Positions 17,730 to 27,565 of a stretch of 64,000 nt of DNA are shown in pieces (position 1 is the first letter of the stretch; each line of letters starts with the position of its first letter). This DNA comes from Bacteroidales bacterium (GTDB lineage Bacteria; Bacteroidota; Bacteroidia; Bacteroidales; UBA6680), in contig JAOARD010000011.1 of assembly GCA_025210735.1 (NCBI GenBank), positions 1 to 64,000 on the forward strand. Direction: 5' to 3'. Under the pieces are notes generated by a model. The model was not told the origin of the DNA. It searched no databases and saw only the letters and a program-made list of their open reading frames with translations. The position numbers and the translations under genes are program-made.

Positions 17730-18638
17730 ATGGCACAGAAACGAAGCGCGTTGGGTAGAGGATTAGGAGCGTTGATAAGCGAAGCAGAAACCACAAATAC
17801 AAGCAAAACAGTAAGAACACCTGCCGAAAAGGTTGTTAGAGAGATAAAAGACTCTCCTGGTGTTACAGAGATAGAATTATCTAAGATTGAGGCAAATCCT
17901 TTTCAGCCCCGAACAAATTTTGATCAGGAAGCTCTTGAAGAGCTTATGGCATCAATCCGGGAAATAGGAATTGTTCAGCCAATAACACTTAGAGAAGTAA
18001 GCCCTGACAGATATCAGATAATTGCCGGTGAGCGCCGTTTCAGAGCATCGCAACTTATAGGTAAAAAGAAGATTCCTGCATATGTGCGTAAAGCCAATGA
18101 TCAGGATATGCTTGAGATGGCTCTTGTTGAGAATATTCAACGTCAGGATCTGGATGCCATAGAGATTGCTTTAAGTTATCAGAGATTAATGGATGAGTGT
18201 GAACTTACTCAGGAGTTACTTAGTGAGAGAGTTGGAAAAAAGAGATCAACTGTTACAAATTATCTGAGACTTCTTAAACTACCAGTAGAGATACAGTTGG
18301 GTATAAGAAAGCAACTGTTAAGTATGGGACATGCCCGTGCAATAATTGGAGTTGAGGATGTTATTAAGCAGCTGGATATCTTTGCCAAGATTATAAAAGA
18401 GGGATTATCGGTACGTCAGACAGAAGAGATTGTACGTAACGTAAGTGCCGGAAAAGGACTTGCAACCCCTAAGAAAACCAATGAACTTCCTTCAGAGTTG
18501 CTTGATATTAAAAAGGTATTAGGAGATAAAATATCAGCTAATATAGATTTTAAGCAATCGAAAAAAGGGAATGGTAAAATGATAATATCTTATAAAGATA
18601 AAAAGCAGTTAGATCAAATATTAAAGTTTTTTAACTAG
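17730..18638 (+). CDS. parB: Chromosome-partitioning protein ParB
   Basis: A CTPase clamp that loads at parS sites and spreads on origin-proximal DNA. The N-terminal ParB/sulfiredoxin-like domain contains IEANPFQPR and the GERRFRA nucleotide motif (about residues 96-102). It is followed by ENIQRQDLDAIE and an HTH with RVGKKRSTVTNYLRLLKLP. The C-terminal 60 residues form a probable dimerisation domain. At 302 residues it is a standard chromosomal ParB. It is coupled to parA. No recognisable parS site was found in the window. Confidence 0.96.
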   Translation: MAQKRSALGRGLGALISEAETTNTSKTVRTPAEKVVREIKDSPGVTEIELSKIEANPFQPRTNFDQEALEELMASIREIGIVQPITLREVSPDRYQIIAGERRFRASQLIGKKKIPAYVRKANDQDMLEMALVENIQRQDLDAIEIALSYQRLMDECELTQELLSERVGKKRSTVTNYLRLLKLPVEIQLGIRKQLLSMGHARAIIGVEDVIKQLDIFAKIIKEGLSVRQTEEIVRNVSAGKGLATPKKTNELPSELLDIKKVLGDKISANIDFKQSKKGNGKMIISYKDKKQLDQILKFFN

Positions 18639-18685
18639 CAATAAGATTAATATTTCTTAGATTTGTTATTCGTAACCGATCATAT

Positions 18686-19591
18686 TTGAAGGAATTGAAA
18701 TACTTTAATATATATATTAAGAAAAGCATAATAGTTACTATTATGCTTTTTGTTTGTTGTGTGGGAGAGAGCAGTCTGTATGCTAAACCTAAAAAAGAGG
18801 TAAAAGACACAGTTAAACAACAAGTTAATAATACCTGGTTGTACTCAATGGTTTTACCGGGATACGGACAGATAAGAAATAAACAATACTGGAAAGTACC
18901 CGTGATATATGCATCCGGAGCAGGATTAATATACATGGGTTACGATAGTAACAGCAAATATCATGAGGCTTATAATAATTATGTAAATACCACAGACCCA
19001 TCACTAAGGGCGCAATATAAGAGTGATTACACCTCGTTCAGACGTCAGAGAAATTTATATTATAGCGGGGCAGGTCTTGTTTACTTGTTAAGTGTAATTG
19101 ACGCAATAAACGGTGTTAAATCACCAAATCACTCACCTGCAAAAGCAACCTTATACTCAGCTCTTTTGCCGGGATTAGGACAGTTCTATAATAAACAATA
19201 TTGGAAGATCCCTATAATATACGGAGGGATGGCATCGTTAATATATGGTATAACATTTAATAATACAGAGTATAAAAGTGCACTGGATGCGTACAATGCT
19301 GTTAAGGCAGGGGAATACGGTGAATTTAATGGAGCAACGAAAGAGGCAGATTTGAAACATTATGTTCAGTCGTACCGTAGAAACAGAGACTTGATGGTTT
19401 TACTAATAGGAGTTGCTTATGCTTTGAACATTATTGATGCTACAGTTGATGCTCATCTATTTGATTATGATATAGGAGACGATTTGTCTTTGAGATTTGA
19501 TCCGATGATGACAAATGATTTTACTGCTCCCAAGCAAGTATATTCGTATACTGGAGCCGGAGTAGGAGCGAGGGTACTAATAACATTTTAA
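18686..19591 (+). CDS. DUF5683 membrane protein
   Basis: A 301-residue protein with a signal peptide ending near LYA (residue 33). It contains two copies of a repeat seen as YSMVLPGYGQIRNKQYWKVP (about residue 53) and YSALLPGLGQFYNKQYWKIP (about residue 155). Each copy is followed by a hydrophobic segment rich in Gly and Tyr. This matches DUF5683, a Bacteroidota envelope family usually found next to parAB and MltD; the function is unknown. The proposed start is a TTG at 18686; the alternative ATG at 18743 would leave a poor signal peptide. A -7-like TAGATTTG lies at 18658-18665. Confidence 0.8.
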   Translation: MKELKYFNIYIKKSIIVTIMLFVCCVGESSLYAKPKKEVKDTVKQQVNNTWLYSMVLPGYGQIRNKQYWKVPVIYASGAGLIYMGYDSNSKYHEAYNNYVNTTDPSLRAQYKSDYTSFRRQRNLYYSGAGLVYLLSVIDAINGVKSPNHSPAKATLYSALLPGLGQFYNKQYWKIPIIYGGMASLIYGITFNNTEYKSALDAYNAVKAGEYGEFNGATKEADLKHYVQSYRRNRDLMVLLIGVAYALNIIDATVDAHLFDYDIGDDLSLRFDPMMTNDFTAPKQVYSYTGAGVGARVLITF

Positions 19592-19601
19592 TCACATTGC
19601 C

Positions 19602-21164
19602 ATGAAAAAATTACTTATTAGCTGCGGAGTTATGCTCTGTTTGAGTGTAGGTTCATTACAAGCTGCTAATGACCATAATCCACCCCTTAAAGAAAAGGGA
19701 GTTTTGAATATAGAGAAGAATTTTAGCGATAATCTTGATAGTATATATAAATCCTGGGCTATAAAACAGTCGTTAGCGGGAGAAGATACTTACTATAATG
19801 ATGCTGACAGTATGATAATTGCAGCACAAGACTCTGTATTTATACCAACATTTCCTGATTCTGTTTATATAGACAGATTATCACGTATTGAGACACCAAT
19901 ATCTTTGACTTATAATAAGATAGTCAGGAACTTTATTCACTCTTATACAAACAGACATAGAAAAAAAGTAGAGCTTATGTTAGGATTAAGTGACTACTAT
20001 TTTCCTATGGTTGAGGAAATTCTTGATAAAAAAGGTATGCCGCTGGAGTTAAAATATCTGCCAGTAATAGAATCTGCACTTAATCCTCGTGCTGTTTCGC
20101 GTGTTGGTGCAACAGGATTGTGGCAGTTTATGTATGGCACAGGACGAATGTACAAACTTAATATATCATCGTATGTAGATGAGAGGCGAGATCCTATTAA
20201 ATCGTCGTATGCTGCTGTAGAGTTTATGGAGGATCTTTATGAGATGTACGGAGACTGGATACTGGTTATTGCTGCATATAACTGTGGTCCGGGTAATGTA
20301 CGCAAGGCTATAAAGAGAGCCGGAGGAAAGCGTAATTATTGGGATATATATCACTATCTGCCTCGCGAAACCAGAGGTTATGTTCCTGCATTTATTGCGG
20401 CAATGTATACTTTTAATTACTATAAAGAGCATAATATCTCTCCTGTAAAAATTGATTTCTCTGCTGTTACAGATACACTTATGATTAACAAAAAGGTTCA
20501 TTTCAGACAGATATCATCTGTTCTTGGTGTTTCGCTACAGGAGATAAGAGATCTGAATCCGCAATACAGAAGAGATGTAATTCCTGCGCAGTATAAAGAG
20601 AGATCGTTAAGATTACCATTGCAGTACACTGTTCAGTATATTGAAAAAGAGGACTCTATAGTTAATTATAAAAAGAATGTATATTTTTCTAACGAGTTTA
20701 CACAGGTAAGTCCTAAATCAAGAAGCCGATTCCTGAATGATCCACCACCGGGACATGTTATGATAAGATATACTGTTAAAAAAGGTGATTACCTTGGCTA
20801 TATATCAGAGTGGTTTAATGTTAGAACCTCTAGTTTACGTAGCTGGAACAGAATACGGGGAAGTATGATTCGTGAAGGACAGAAACTTAGAATTTATGTT
20901 CCAAAGAGAAAGGCATCGTATTACAAGAAGTTTAATACAATGACTATGGCACAGAAGCAAAGAGCTTCTAACTCTAAATCATCTATTGCTATGGCTAATA
21001 CAAAAACCGTTAAAGGTGGAGTGTATTATACTGTAAAAAAAGGTGATACATTGTGGGAGATTGCTCAGCTATATCCGGGAGTGTCAATAGCATCGATACA
21101 GAGAATTAACAAACTTGGTAACGGACGCAATATAAAACCAGGACAGCGTATCAGAATCAAGTAG
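19602..21164 (+). CDS. mltD: MltD-like lytic transglycosylase with two LysM domains
   Basis: A periplasmic or envelope peptidoglycan lytic transglycosylase. It has a signal peptide (residues 1-21, cleavage after LQA). An SLT domain spans about residues 130-280, with likely catalytic Glu in IESALNPRAVS, followed by GATGLWQFM and AAYNCGPGNVRKA. Two LysM peptidoglycan-binding domains follow, at about residues 390-440 (YTVKKGDYLGYISEWF) and 470-520 (YTVKKGDTLWEIAQLY). The 520-residue length and order match MltD. It follows DUF5683 by 10 bases, so it is probably in the parA-parB-DUF5683-mltD transcript. A clear terminator follows. Confidence 0.92.
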   Translation: MKKLLISCGVMLCLSVGSLQAANDHNPPLKEKGVLNIEKNFSDNLDSIYKSWAIKQSLAGEDTYYNDADSMIIAAQDSVFIPTFPDSVYIDRLSRIETPISLTYNKIVRNFIHSYTNRHRKKVELMLGLSDYYFPMVEEILDKKGMPLELKYLPVIESALNPRAVSRVGATGLWQFMYGTGRMYKLNISSYVDERRDPIKSSYAAVEFMEDLYEMYGDWILVIAAYNCGPGNVRKAIKRAGGKRNYWDIYHYLPRETRGYVPAFIAAMYTFNYYKEHNISPVKIDFSAVTDTLMINKKVHFRQISSVLGVSLQEIRDLNPQYRRDVIPAQYKERSLRLPLQYTVQYIEKEDSIVNYKKNVYFSNEFTQVSPKSRSRFLNDPPPGHVMIRYTVKKGDYLGYISEWFNVRTSSLRSWNRIRGSMIREGQKLRIYVPKRKASYYKKFNTMTMAQKQRASNSKSSIAMANTKTVKGGVYYTVKKGDTLWEIAQLYPGVSIASIQRINKLGNGRNIKPGQRIRIK

Positions 21165-21185
21165 GATATTTATAGAAACAATATT

Positions 21186-21223
21186 AAAAACCGATTTGCA
21201 AATCATAGCATATCGGTTTTTTT
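21186..21223 (+). terminator. Terminator after mltD
   Basis: Stem AAAAACCGAT/ATCGGTTTTT with a 16-base loop and a T-run. Confidence 0.85.
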
Positions 21224-21260
21224 GTATTAAAGCATTTATTTAAAATAAATAAAAATAAGC

Positions 21261-21268
21261 TATATTTG
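21261..21268 (+). promoter_or_regulatory. -7 box before the hemerythrin gene
   Basis: TATATTTG matches TAnnTTTG but lies only 15 bases before the ATG at 21284. Either the leader is very short or translation starts at the next ATG (21308). Confidence 0.45.
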
Positions 21269-21283
21269 TAAAAAATCTAGATT

Positions 21284-22018
21284 ATGATATTTAGTAAAAA
21301 TCAAAAAATGGTAGATGTAATTCATGCCGATTTTCATCTGCTTAAAATAACTGACAGATTTGGTATTAAACTTGGTTTTGGAGATAAAACTGTTCTGTCT
21401 GTTTGTTCAGAGTATGGAATTAATCCGGACTTTTTTGTAGAGATGCTTAATGTATTTCATGATAAAAACTATTTCCCGCGAGAGAATCTTAAGTCGTTCT
21501 CAGCAAATACAATAATAGATTATCTTGAAACAACACACAGATATTATCTGAAAGATAAATTACCTGAGATAGAGAGCTTAATAGAGATTCTGGTAGATAA
21601 ATGTTCTGCTGAAAATAAGGGACACTATAAACTAATTCTTAAATTCTTTCATGACTACAGAGGAGAGATGAAAGATCATATCAGAAGAGAAGATGAGGTA
21701 GTTTTTCCTTATGCCATAGAGGTTGAGAATGCTTATAATAGCGGAAATGTAAGCGATACATTACTGAAGAGAATGAAAGAGTACTCAATAGAGGATTACT
21801 ACAAAGAGCATGAGGATATTGAGGAGAAACTATTTGATTTGAAGAATATTATAATGAAATATCTACCTGAGCCAGAGAATAGCAGATTGTGTTATGATGT
21901 GTTGAATGAGCTGTTTATGTTAGAGAAGGATATGAATGATCATTCACGAATGGAGGATACTGTTATGGTACCAAAGATAATTGAGATGGAGAGGGCGATT
22001 TCAGGAAATAAATCTTAA
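21284..22018 (+). CDS. DUF542/hemerythrin-domain protein (RIC/ScdA-like)
   Basis: A 244-residue cytoplasmic protein. The N-terminal 70 residues resemble the DUF542 (ScdA_N) domain of di-iron proteins that repair iron-sulfur clusters after nitric oxide or oxidative damage (YtfE/ScdA/RIC). The rest is a hemerythrin-like four-helix bundle with candidate iron ligands in ETTHRYY, KGHYKL, MKDHIRREDEVVFPY, YKEHEDIEEK and NDHSRMED. The usual DUF542 cysteine motif is not obvious: only one Cys lies near residue 46 (LSVCSEYGI). It is 5 bases upstream of a LuxR-type regulator. It may be a sensor of O2 or NO that works with that regulator rather than a repair enzyme; this is inference. Confidence 0.75.
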   Translation: MIFSKNQKMVDVIHADFHLLKITDRFGIKLGFGDKTVLSVCSEYGINPDFFVEMLNVFHDKNYFPRENLKSFSANTIIDYLETTHRYYLKDKLPEIESLIEILVDKCSAENKGHYKLILKFFHDYRGEMKDHIRREDEVVFPYAIEVENAYNSGNVSDTLLKRMKEYSIEDYYKEHEDIEEKLFDLKNIIMKYLPEPENSRLCYDVLNELFMLEKDMNDHSRMEDTVMVPKIIEMERAISGNKS

Positions 22019-22023
22019 TAGCA

Positions 22024-22611
22024 ATGATTAGTGTAACAATAATAGAACCCAGTTTTATTATCAGGCAAGGTTTGGTATCTGCTTTATCGGGCTATAGAGA
22101 TATAGAGATTCATAAGGTATATGATGAGTTTGATAATATAGAGGGAATAATAAATAAGATAGATACAGATATTGCTGTATTAAATCCTTCTTCGATTGAC
22201 CAAATTAGTCTTGCAAAACTTATAGAAGGTGATTCGGAGTTCTTTAAAAAACGTGTAGTATTGTTTACAAATTTTCCTGTAGGGGTTGATTTAGAGTCGT
22301 CTGTTAGAGCTGTGTTTTCTTATAATCAGAGTGAGACAGATATTGTAAAAGGAATAAATAAGCTTGTATCGGAATTTAATACTACAGAGGAACCTAAAGA
22401 GGAGGTTCTGAGCAAACGCGAGCAGGATATTCTGAGGTTGATTGCATTAGGGAAAACACAGAAAGAGATAGCCGATGAACTGTTTATAAGTACGCATACT
22501 GTTGTTTCGCACAGAAAGAATATTACCCGCAAACTGGGTATAAAAACAGTATCTGGATTAACAGTATACGCTATCTTAAACAATCTTATAAGTATGGGCG
22601 AACTTCAGTAG
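22024..22611 (+). CDS. LuxR-family regulator with a degenerate receiver domain
   Basis: A 195-residue protein with a NarL/FixJ layout. The N-terminal half has the receiver fold, but the acidic pair is EP (Glu8-Pro9) instead of D-D/E-D. The expected phospho-acceptor Asp is Asn54, in IAVLNPSS. The C-terminal half is a LuxR HTH: LSKREQDILRLIALGKTQKE followed by the helix STHTVVSHRKNITRKLG. It is probably not controlled by ordinary phosphotransfer. It is cotranscribed with the hemerythrin gene. Its end forms a hairpin shared with the convergent gdhA. Confidence 0.85.
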   Translation: MISVTIIEPSFIIRQGLVSALSGYRDIEIHKVYDEFDNIEGIINKIDTDIAVLNPSSIDQISLAKLIEGDSEFFKKRVVLFTNFPVGVDLESSVRAVFSYNQSETDIVKGINKLVSEFNTTEEPKEEVLSKREQDILRLIALGKTQKEIADELFISTHTVVSHRKNITRKLGIKTVSGLTVYAILNNLISMGELQ

Positions 22612-22622
22612 AAAATTCGCCC
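22596..22622. terminator. Hairpin between the LuxR regulator and gdhA
   Basis: GGGCGAA/TTCGCCC stem spanning the stop codon of the regulator and lying just before the convergent gdhA end. It could act for both strands; no strong T-run is seen. Confidence 0.45.
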
Positions 22623-22637
22623 TATACATAACTATTA

Positions 22638-24023
<1,386 letters not shown>

Positions 24024-24110
24024 TTAACACATTATGAAAAATAATTGGGCTAATAGTTAGTTGTTAACTATTTATTTAGTTAAATTTAATAGATACAAAA
24101 ACCTTTTTTA

Positions 24111-27100
24111 ATGAGTATTTCAGACGATAAATGGCTGGATAAATACAGAAAACTTAAAGCGGAGAATAGTGAGAGGATAAAGGAGTTATCTGCAATATAC
24201 AGAGTAACAGAGATAATAGAACAGAAACGATCAGTTAATTCAACATTAAAGGCTATAAGTCAGCTTCTTCCATCAGCATGGCAATATCCTGATTATACAG
24301 TTTGCAGAATTGTGTTTGAAGACAGAAGCTATGAGAGTGTAGGATTTGTAGAGACCAAATGGCGATTATCTAATGAGTTTAATGATGCTCTTGGAAGAAA
24401 AGGATCTGTAAATATATATTACACACGTAAGTTTAACGATAAAGATGAGGGACCGTTTCTGTTTGAAGAGAGACAGTTGATAAATGTATTGTCTATAATG
24501 ATAGGCGATTATATATCTAAAACTGTTGCAGAGGAGAAAGCTCAGAGCAGACGTTTGCTTGACGAAAATGCATATGCATACACCAAGATAGATACAGATG
24601 GGGAAGATCTGTTACAACGATTTTTGAATAAGCAGAATTCGCAGAGAGATATTTATCATGATTTAATGCCTTTTAAAGTAAAGGAGATACTGCTTGTATC
24701 AACACTATATGATGCCTACAATATTGACAGAGAGCGTAGGGCATCTGATCATATTCTTGGAGAGTACCATAAACTGAATCTTACGTCTATGCCTCGCATT
24801 ACAGGTGTTTCAGGGCTTAAGGAGGCGCAAAAAGTATTACGTACAAAACATATAGATCTGGTTATTGTAATGATAGGCGTAGCTCCTAATCTACATATTG
24901 GTATATGCTCAGTGTTAAAAAGAGAATTCCCGTATATACCACTATTTCTGTTATTGAATAATGACAGAATGGCAGCAAAGTTGGAGAATACAGAAATTAC
25001 AGTTGATGAGAGTATAGACAGGGTTTTTGTTTGGAATGGTGATACCAGAATATTCTTTGCAATGGTAAAATACCTTGAGGATAAAGTTAATGTTGAGAAT
25101 GATACACGTGTAGGACTTGTAAGAGTAATTATACTTGTTGAGGATTCATCTATTTATTATTCAAAATATCTGCCATTATTGTATAATATACTGCTTGGTC
25201 AGATTAAAGAGATAATAGAGGAGGTAAATACCGATGATCTGTATAAGGTATTAAGAATGCGAGCCAGACCTAAAATTCTTTTGGCAGAGAACTATGAAGA
25301 GGCTTATAAAATGTTTCATCATTACAGATCTAATATCTTGTGTCTGATAACAGATATGAGTTACAATAAAAATAATGTAAATGATCATAAAGCCGGAGAG
25401 TCGTTAATAAGACATGTGAGAACTTATATTAAGGATTTGCCGGTAATAGTTCAGAGTACCGATGATATTAGTGAGGAACTTATAGAAGAGCTGAATGTAA
25501 TATACCTCAATAAACATTCAAAAAAATTTAAAAAGGAGGTGCACCGGTTTCTAAAAGATTATCTTGGATTTGGAAACTTTGTTTTCAGAGATAGTCTGGG
25601 AGAGGAGCTGCAACAAGCTTCGTCGTTACAAGAATTTGAAAAGTTACTGTATACTGTTCCTGACGAAAGTCTGGAGTTTCATGGAAAACGAAACCATTTT
25701 TCCAGTTGGTTAATGGCAAGAGGAGAGATTGAGTTGGCAAAAATGCTGTTGCCATATAAGGTATCTGATTTTTCAGGTAAACAGGAGCTGAGAGAACTGT
25801 TAATATATTTTGTACAGAACTTCAGAAATACCAGAAAAAAAGGTCAGATTATCCCTTTCTCAACAGAGAACTTGTACGACGTTAGAAATGTATTTACTAT
25901 GTCTGGCGGGCTTCTTGGAGGAAAGGGTAGAGGAATAGCATTTGTAAGCACTCTGGTATATAATCTGGACTTTATAGATCTTGTAAAAGATATATCAATA
26001 AAAACACCAATAACCTGCATAATAGGAACAGATGAGTTCTCGGAGTTTATTGATAGTAATAATATATCAATAGATGTTTATGAGGAGTCTGATTATGAGG
26101 TTATAAGAGATAGATTTATTAAAGGTAAACTGAGTGAGTCGTTACGCAGAAAACTGCTTGTTTGGTTAGCTTTTTCAAAGGTACCATTGGCTGTGAGGTC
26201 GTCAGGGCTTTTAGAAGACTCTATGTTACAGCCGTTTGCAGGAGTTTATAGTACCTATATGTTACCGAATAATAATGAGGATATTACAGAGAGATATAAG
26301 CAATTAGAAGATGCCATTAAGATGGTATACGCATCTGTATTTTCACCAGAAGCCAGAGCATATATTGAATCTGTTAAGTATAAGTTAGAAGATGAGAGAA
26401 TGGCAGTTGTTATTCAGGAGGTTGTGGGAAATCAGCATGGTAATTATTTTTATCCTGACCTGAGTGGTGCTGCACAGAGCTATAATTATTATCCGTTTGG
26501 AGCTATGAAACCTGATGATGGATTAGCTGAGATAGCACTGGGATTAGGCAAATATGTAGTTGAAGGGAATATGAGTTACAGATTCTCACCAAGTCACCCA
26601 TCGCTTGATATATACACAGCAAAGGATATAATAAAAAATTCTCAGACGCACTTCTGGGCTATTGATATGGTTAATAATAAAATTGATATCAAAAAGGGTG
26701 AGAATGCAACGCTTGCAAAACGAGATCTGTATGATGCAGAGAAGGATGGAACAATAAAACATCTGGCATCGGTTTATAGTGTAAATAACGATACTATAAT
26801 GCCCGGACTGGATAGTTCAGGACCACGTGTGTTGAACTTTGCCAATATATTAAAGTATAACTATATTCCTCTAGCTGATACAATAAAGAAAGTATTGGAT
26901 ATTATAGGAAAAGCGTTCGGATCGCCTGTGGGAATTGAGTTTGCAGTAGATCTTAATAAAGATAGCAAAGGCAGAGCATCATTTTACCTGTTGCAGATAA
27001 AACCTATGATAGGTGAGGTTTCAGGATGTACCATAACAGATGAGGAGAGAGAGAGCAAAGACAAGGTTGTATACTCAACCCGAAGTATGGGAAACGGTGT

Positions 27101-27563
27101 AATAGATTGTGTTAAGCATATTGTTATTGTAGACAGAGATACTTTTGATAAGAGAGAAACTGTAAATATTGCTAATGAGATAGAGGAGATAAATAACTAC
27201 TGTAAAGATAAAGATATTGAGTATGTATTAATAGGACCCGGACGTTGGGGAACACGTGACAGATGGATTGGTATTCCGGTAACCTGGAGTCAGATATCAA
27301 TGGTTAAGGCTATTATTGAGACAAGCCTTAAGGACTTTCCTCTTGACGCTTCGTCAGGATCACACTTTTTTCATAATGTAACATCAATGAATATTGGTTA
27401 CGCATCGGTTAATCATGATGATAATATCACTATTTTAGACTGGAACAGAGTGCTGTCTGAGAAGATAATCTTTTCAACACAGCACGTTAAATTAATTGAG
27501 TTTAAACATCATCTCTCTATAAAAATGGATGGAGTAGAGAGAGAGATGATAATTATGGCATAG
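24111..27563 (+). CDS. Receiver plus PEP/pyruvate-binding ATP-grasp protein
   Basis: A 1150-residue soluble protein. Residues about 1-150 are GAF-like. Residues about 190-320 look like a degenerate receiver. Residues about 340-500 look like a second receiver with the usual key positions: ILVEDSS, CLITDMSY, VQSTDD and YLNKHSKK. The C-terminal half is the PEP-synthase/PPDK ATP-grasp nucleotide-binding domain, with GGLLGGKGRGIAF, VRSSGLLEDSMLQPFAGVY and FYLLQIKPM. The phosphohistidine swivel domain and the PEP-binding barrel are missing, so it cannot be a complete PEP synthase. It may be a signalling kinase or phosphotransferase; the substrate is unknown. It ends two bases from the convergent NtrY-like kinase. 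Confidence 0.75.
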   Translation: MSISDDKWLDKYRKLKAENSERIKELSAIYRVTEIIEQKRSVNSTLKAISQLLPSAWQYPDYTVCRIVFEDRSYESVGFVETKWRLSNEFNDALGRKGSVNIYYTRKFNDKDEGPFLFEERQLINVLSIMIGDYISKTVAEEKAQSRRLLDENAYAYTKIDTDGEDLLQRFLNKQNSQRDIYHDLMPFKVKEILLVSTLYDAYNIDRERRASDHILGEYHKLNLTSMPRITGVSGLKEAQKVLRTKHIDLVIVMIGVAPNLHIGICSVLKREFPYIPLFLLLNNDRMAAKLENTEITVDESIDRVFVWNGDTRIFFAMVKYLEDKVNVENDTRVGLVRVIILVEDSSIYYSKYLPLLYNILLGQIKEIIEEVNTDDLYKVLRMRARPKILLAENYEEAYKMFHHYRSNILCLITDMSYNKNNVNDHKAGESLIRHVRTYIKDLPVIVQSTDDISEELIEELNVIYLNKHSKKFKKEVHRFLKDYLGFGNFVFRDSLGEELQQASSLQEFEKLLYTVPDESLEFHGKRNHFSSWLMARGEIELAKMLLPYKVSDFSGKQELRELLIYFVQNFRNTRKKGQIIPFSTENLYDVRNVFTMSGGLLGGKGRGIAFVSTLVYNLDFIDLVKDISIKTPITCIIGTDEFSEFIDSNNISIDVYEESDYEVIRDRFIKGKLSESLRRKLLVWLAFSKVPLAVRSSGLLEDSMLQPFAGVYSTYMLPNNNEDITERYKQLEDAIKMVYASVFSPEARAYIESVKYKLEDERMAVVIQEVVGNQHGNYFYPDLSGAAQSYNYYPFGAMKPDDGLAEIALGLGKYVVEGNMSYRFSPSHPSLDIYTAKDIIKNSQTHFWAIDMVNNKIDIKKGENATLAKRDLYDAEKDGTIKHLASVYSVNNDTIMPGLDSSGPRVLNFANILKYNYIPLADTIKKVLDIIGKAFGSPVGIEFAVDLNKDSKGRASFYLLQIKPMIGEVSGCTITDEERESKDKVVYSTRSMGNGVIDCVKHIVIVDRDTFDKRETVNIANEIEEINNYCKDKDIEYVLIGPGRWGTRDRWIGIPVTWSQISMVKAIIETSLKDFPLDASSGSHFFHNVTSMNIGYASVNHDDNITILDWNRVLSEKIIFSTQHVKLIEFKHHLSIKMDGVEREMIIMA

Positions 27564-27565
27564 AT

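Noticed and set aside
16700-18700. parS sites expected near parA-parB
   Set aside because: I looked for words close to TGTTNCACGTGNAACA and found none in the window. The few CACGTG words (for example near 14441, 25100, 26825) lie inside genes and lack the flanks.
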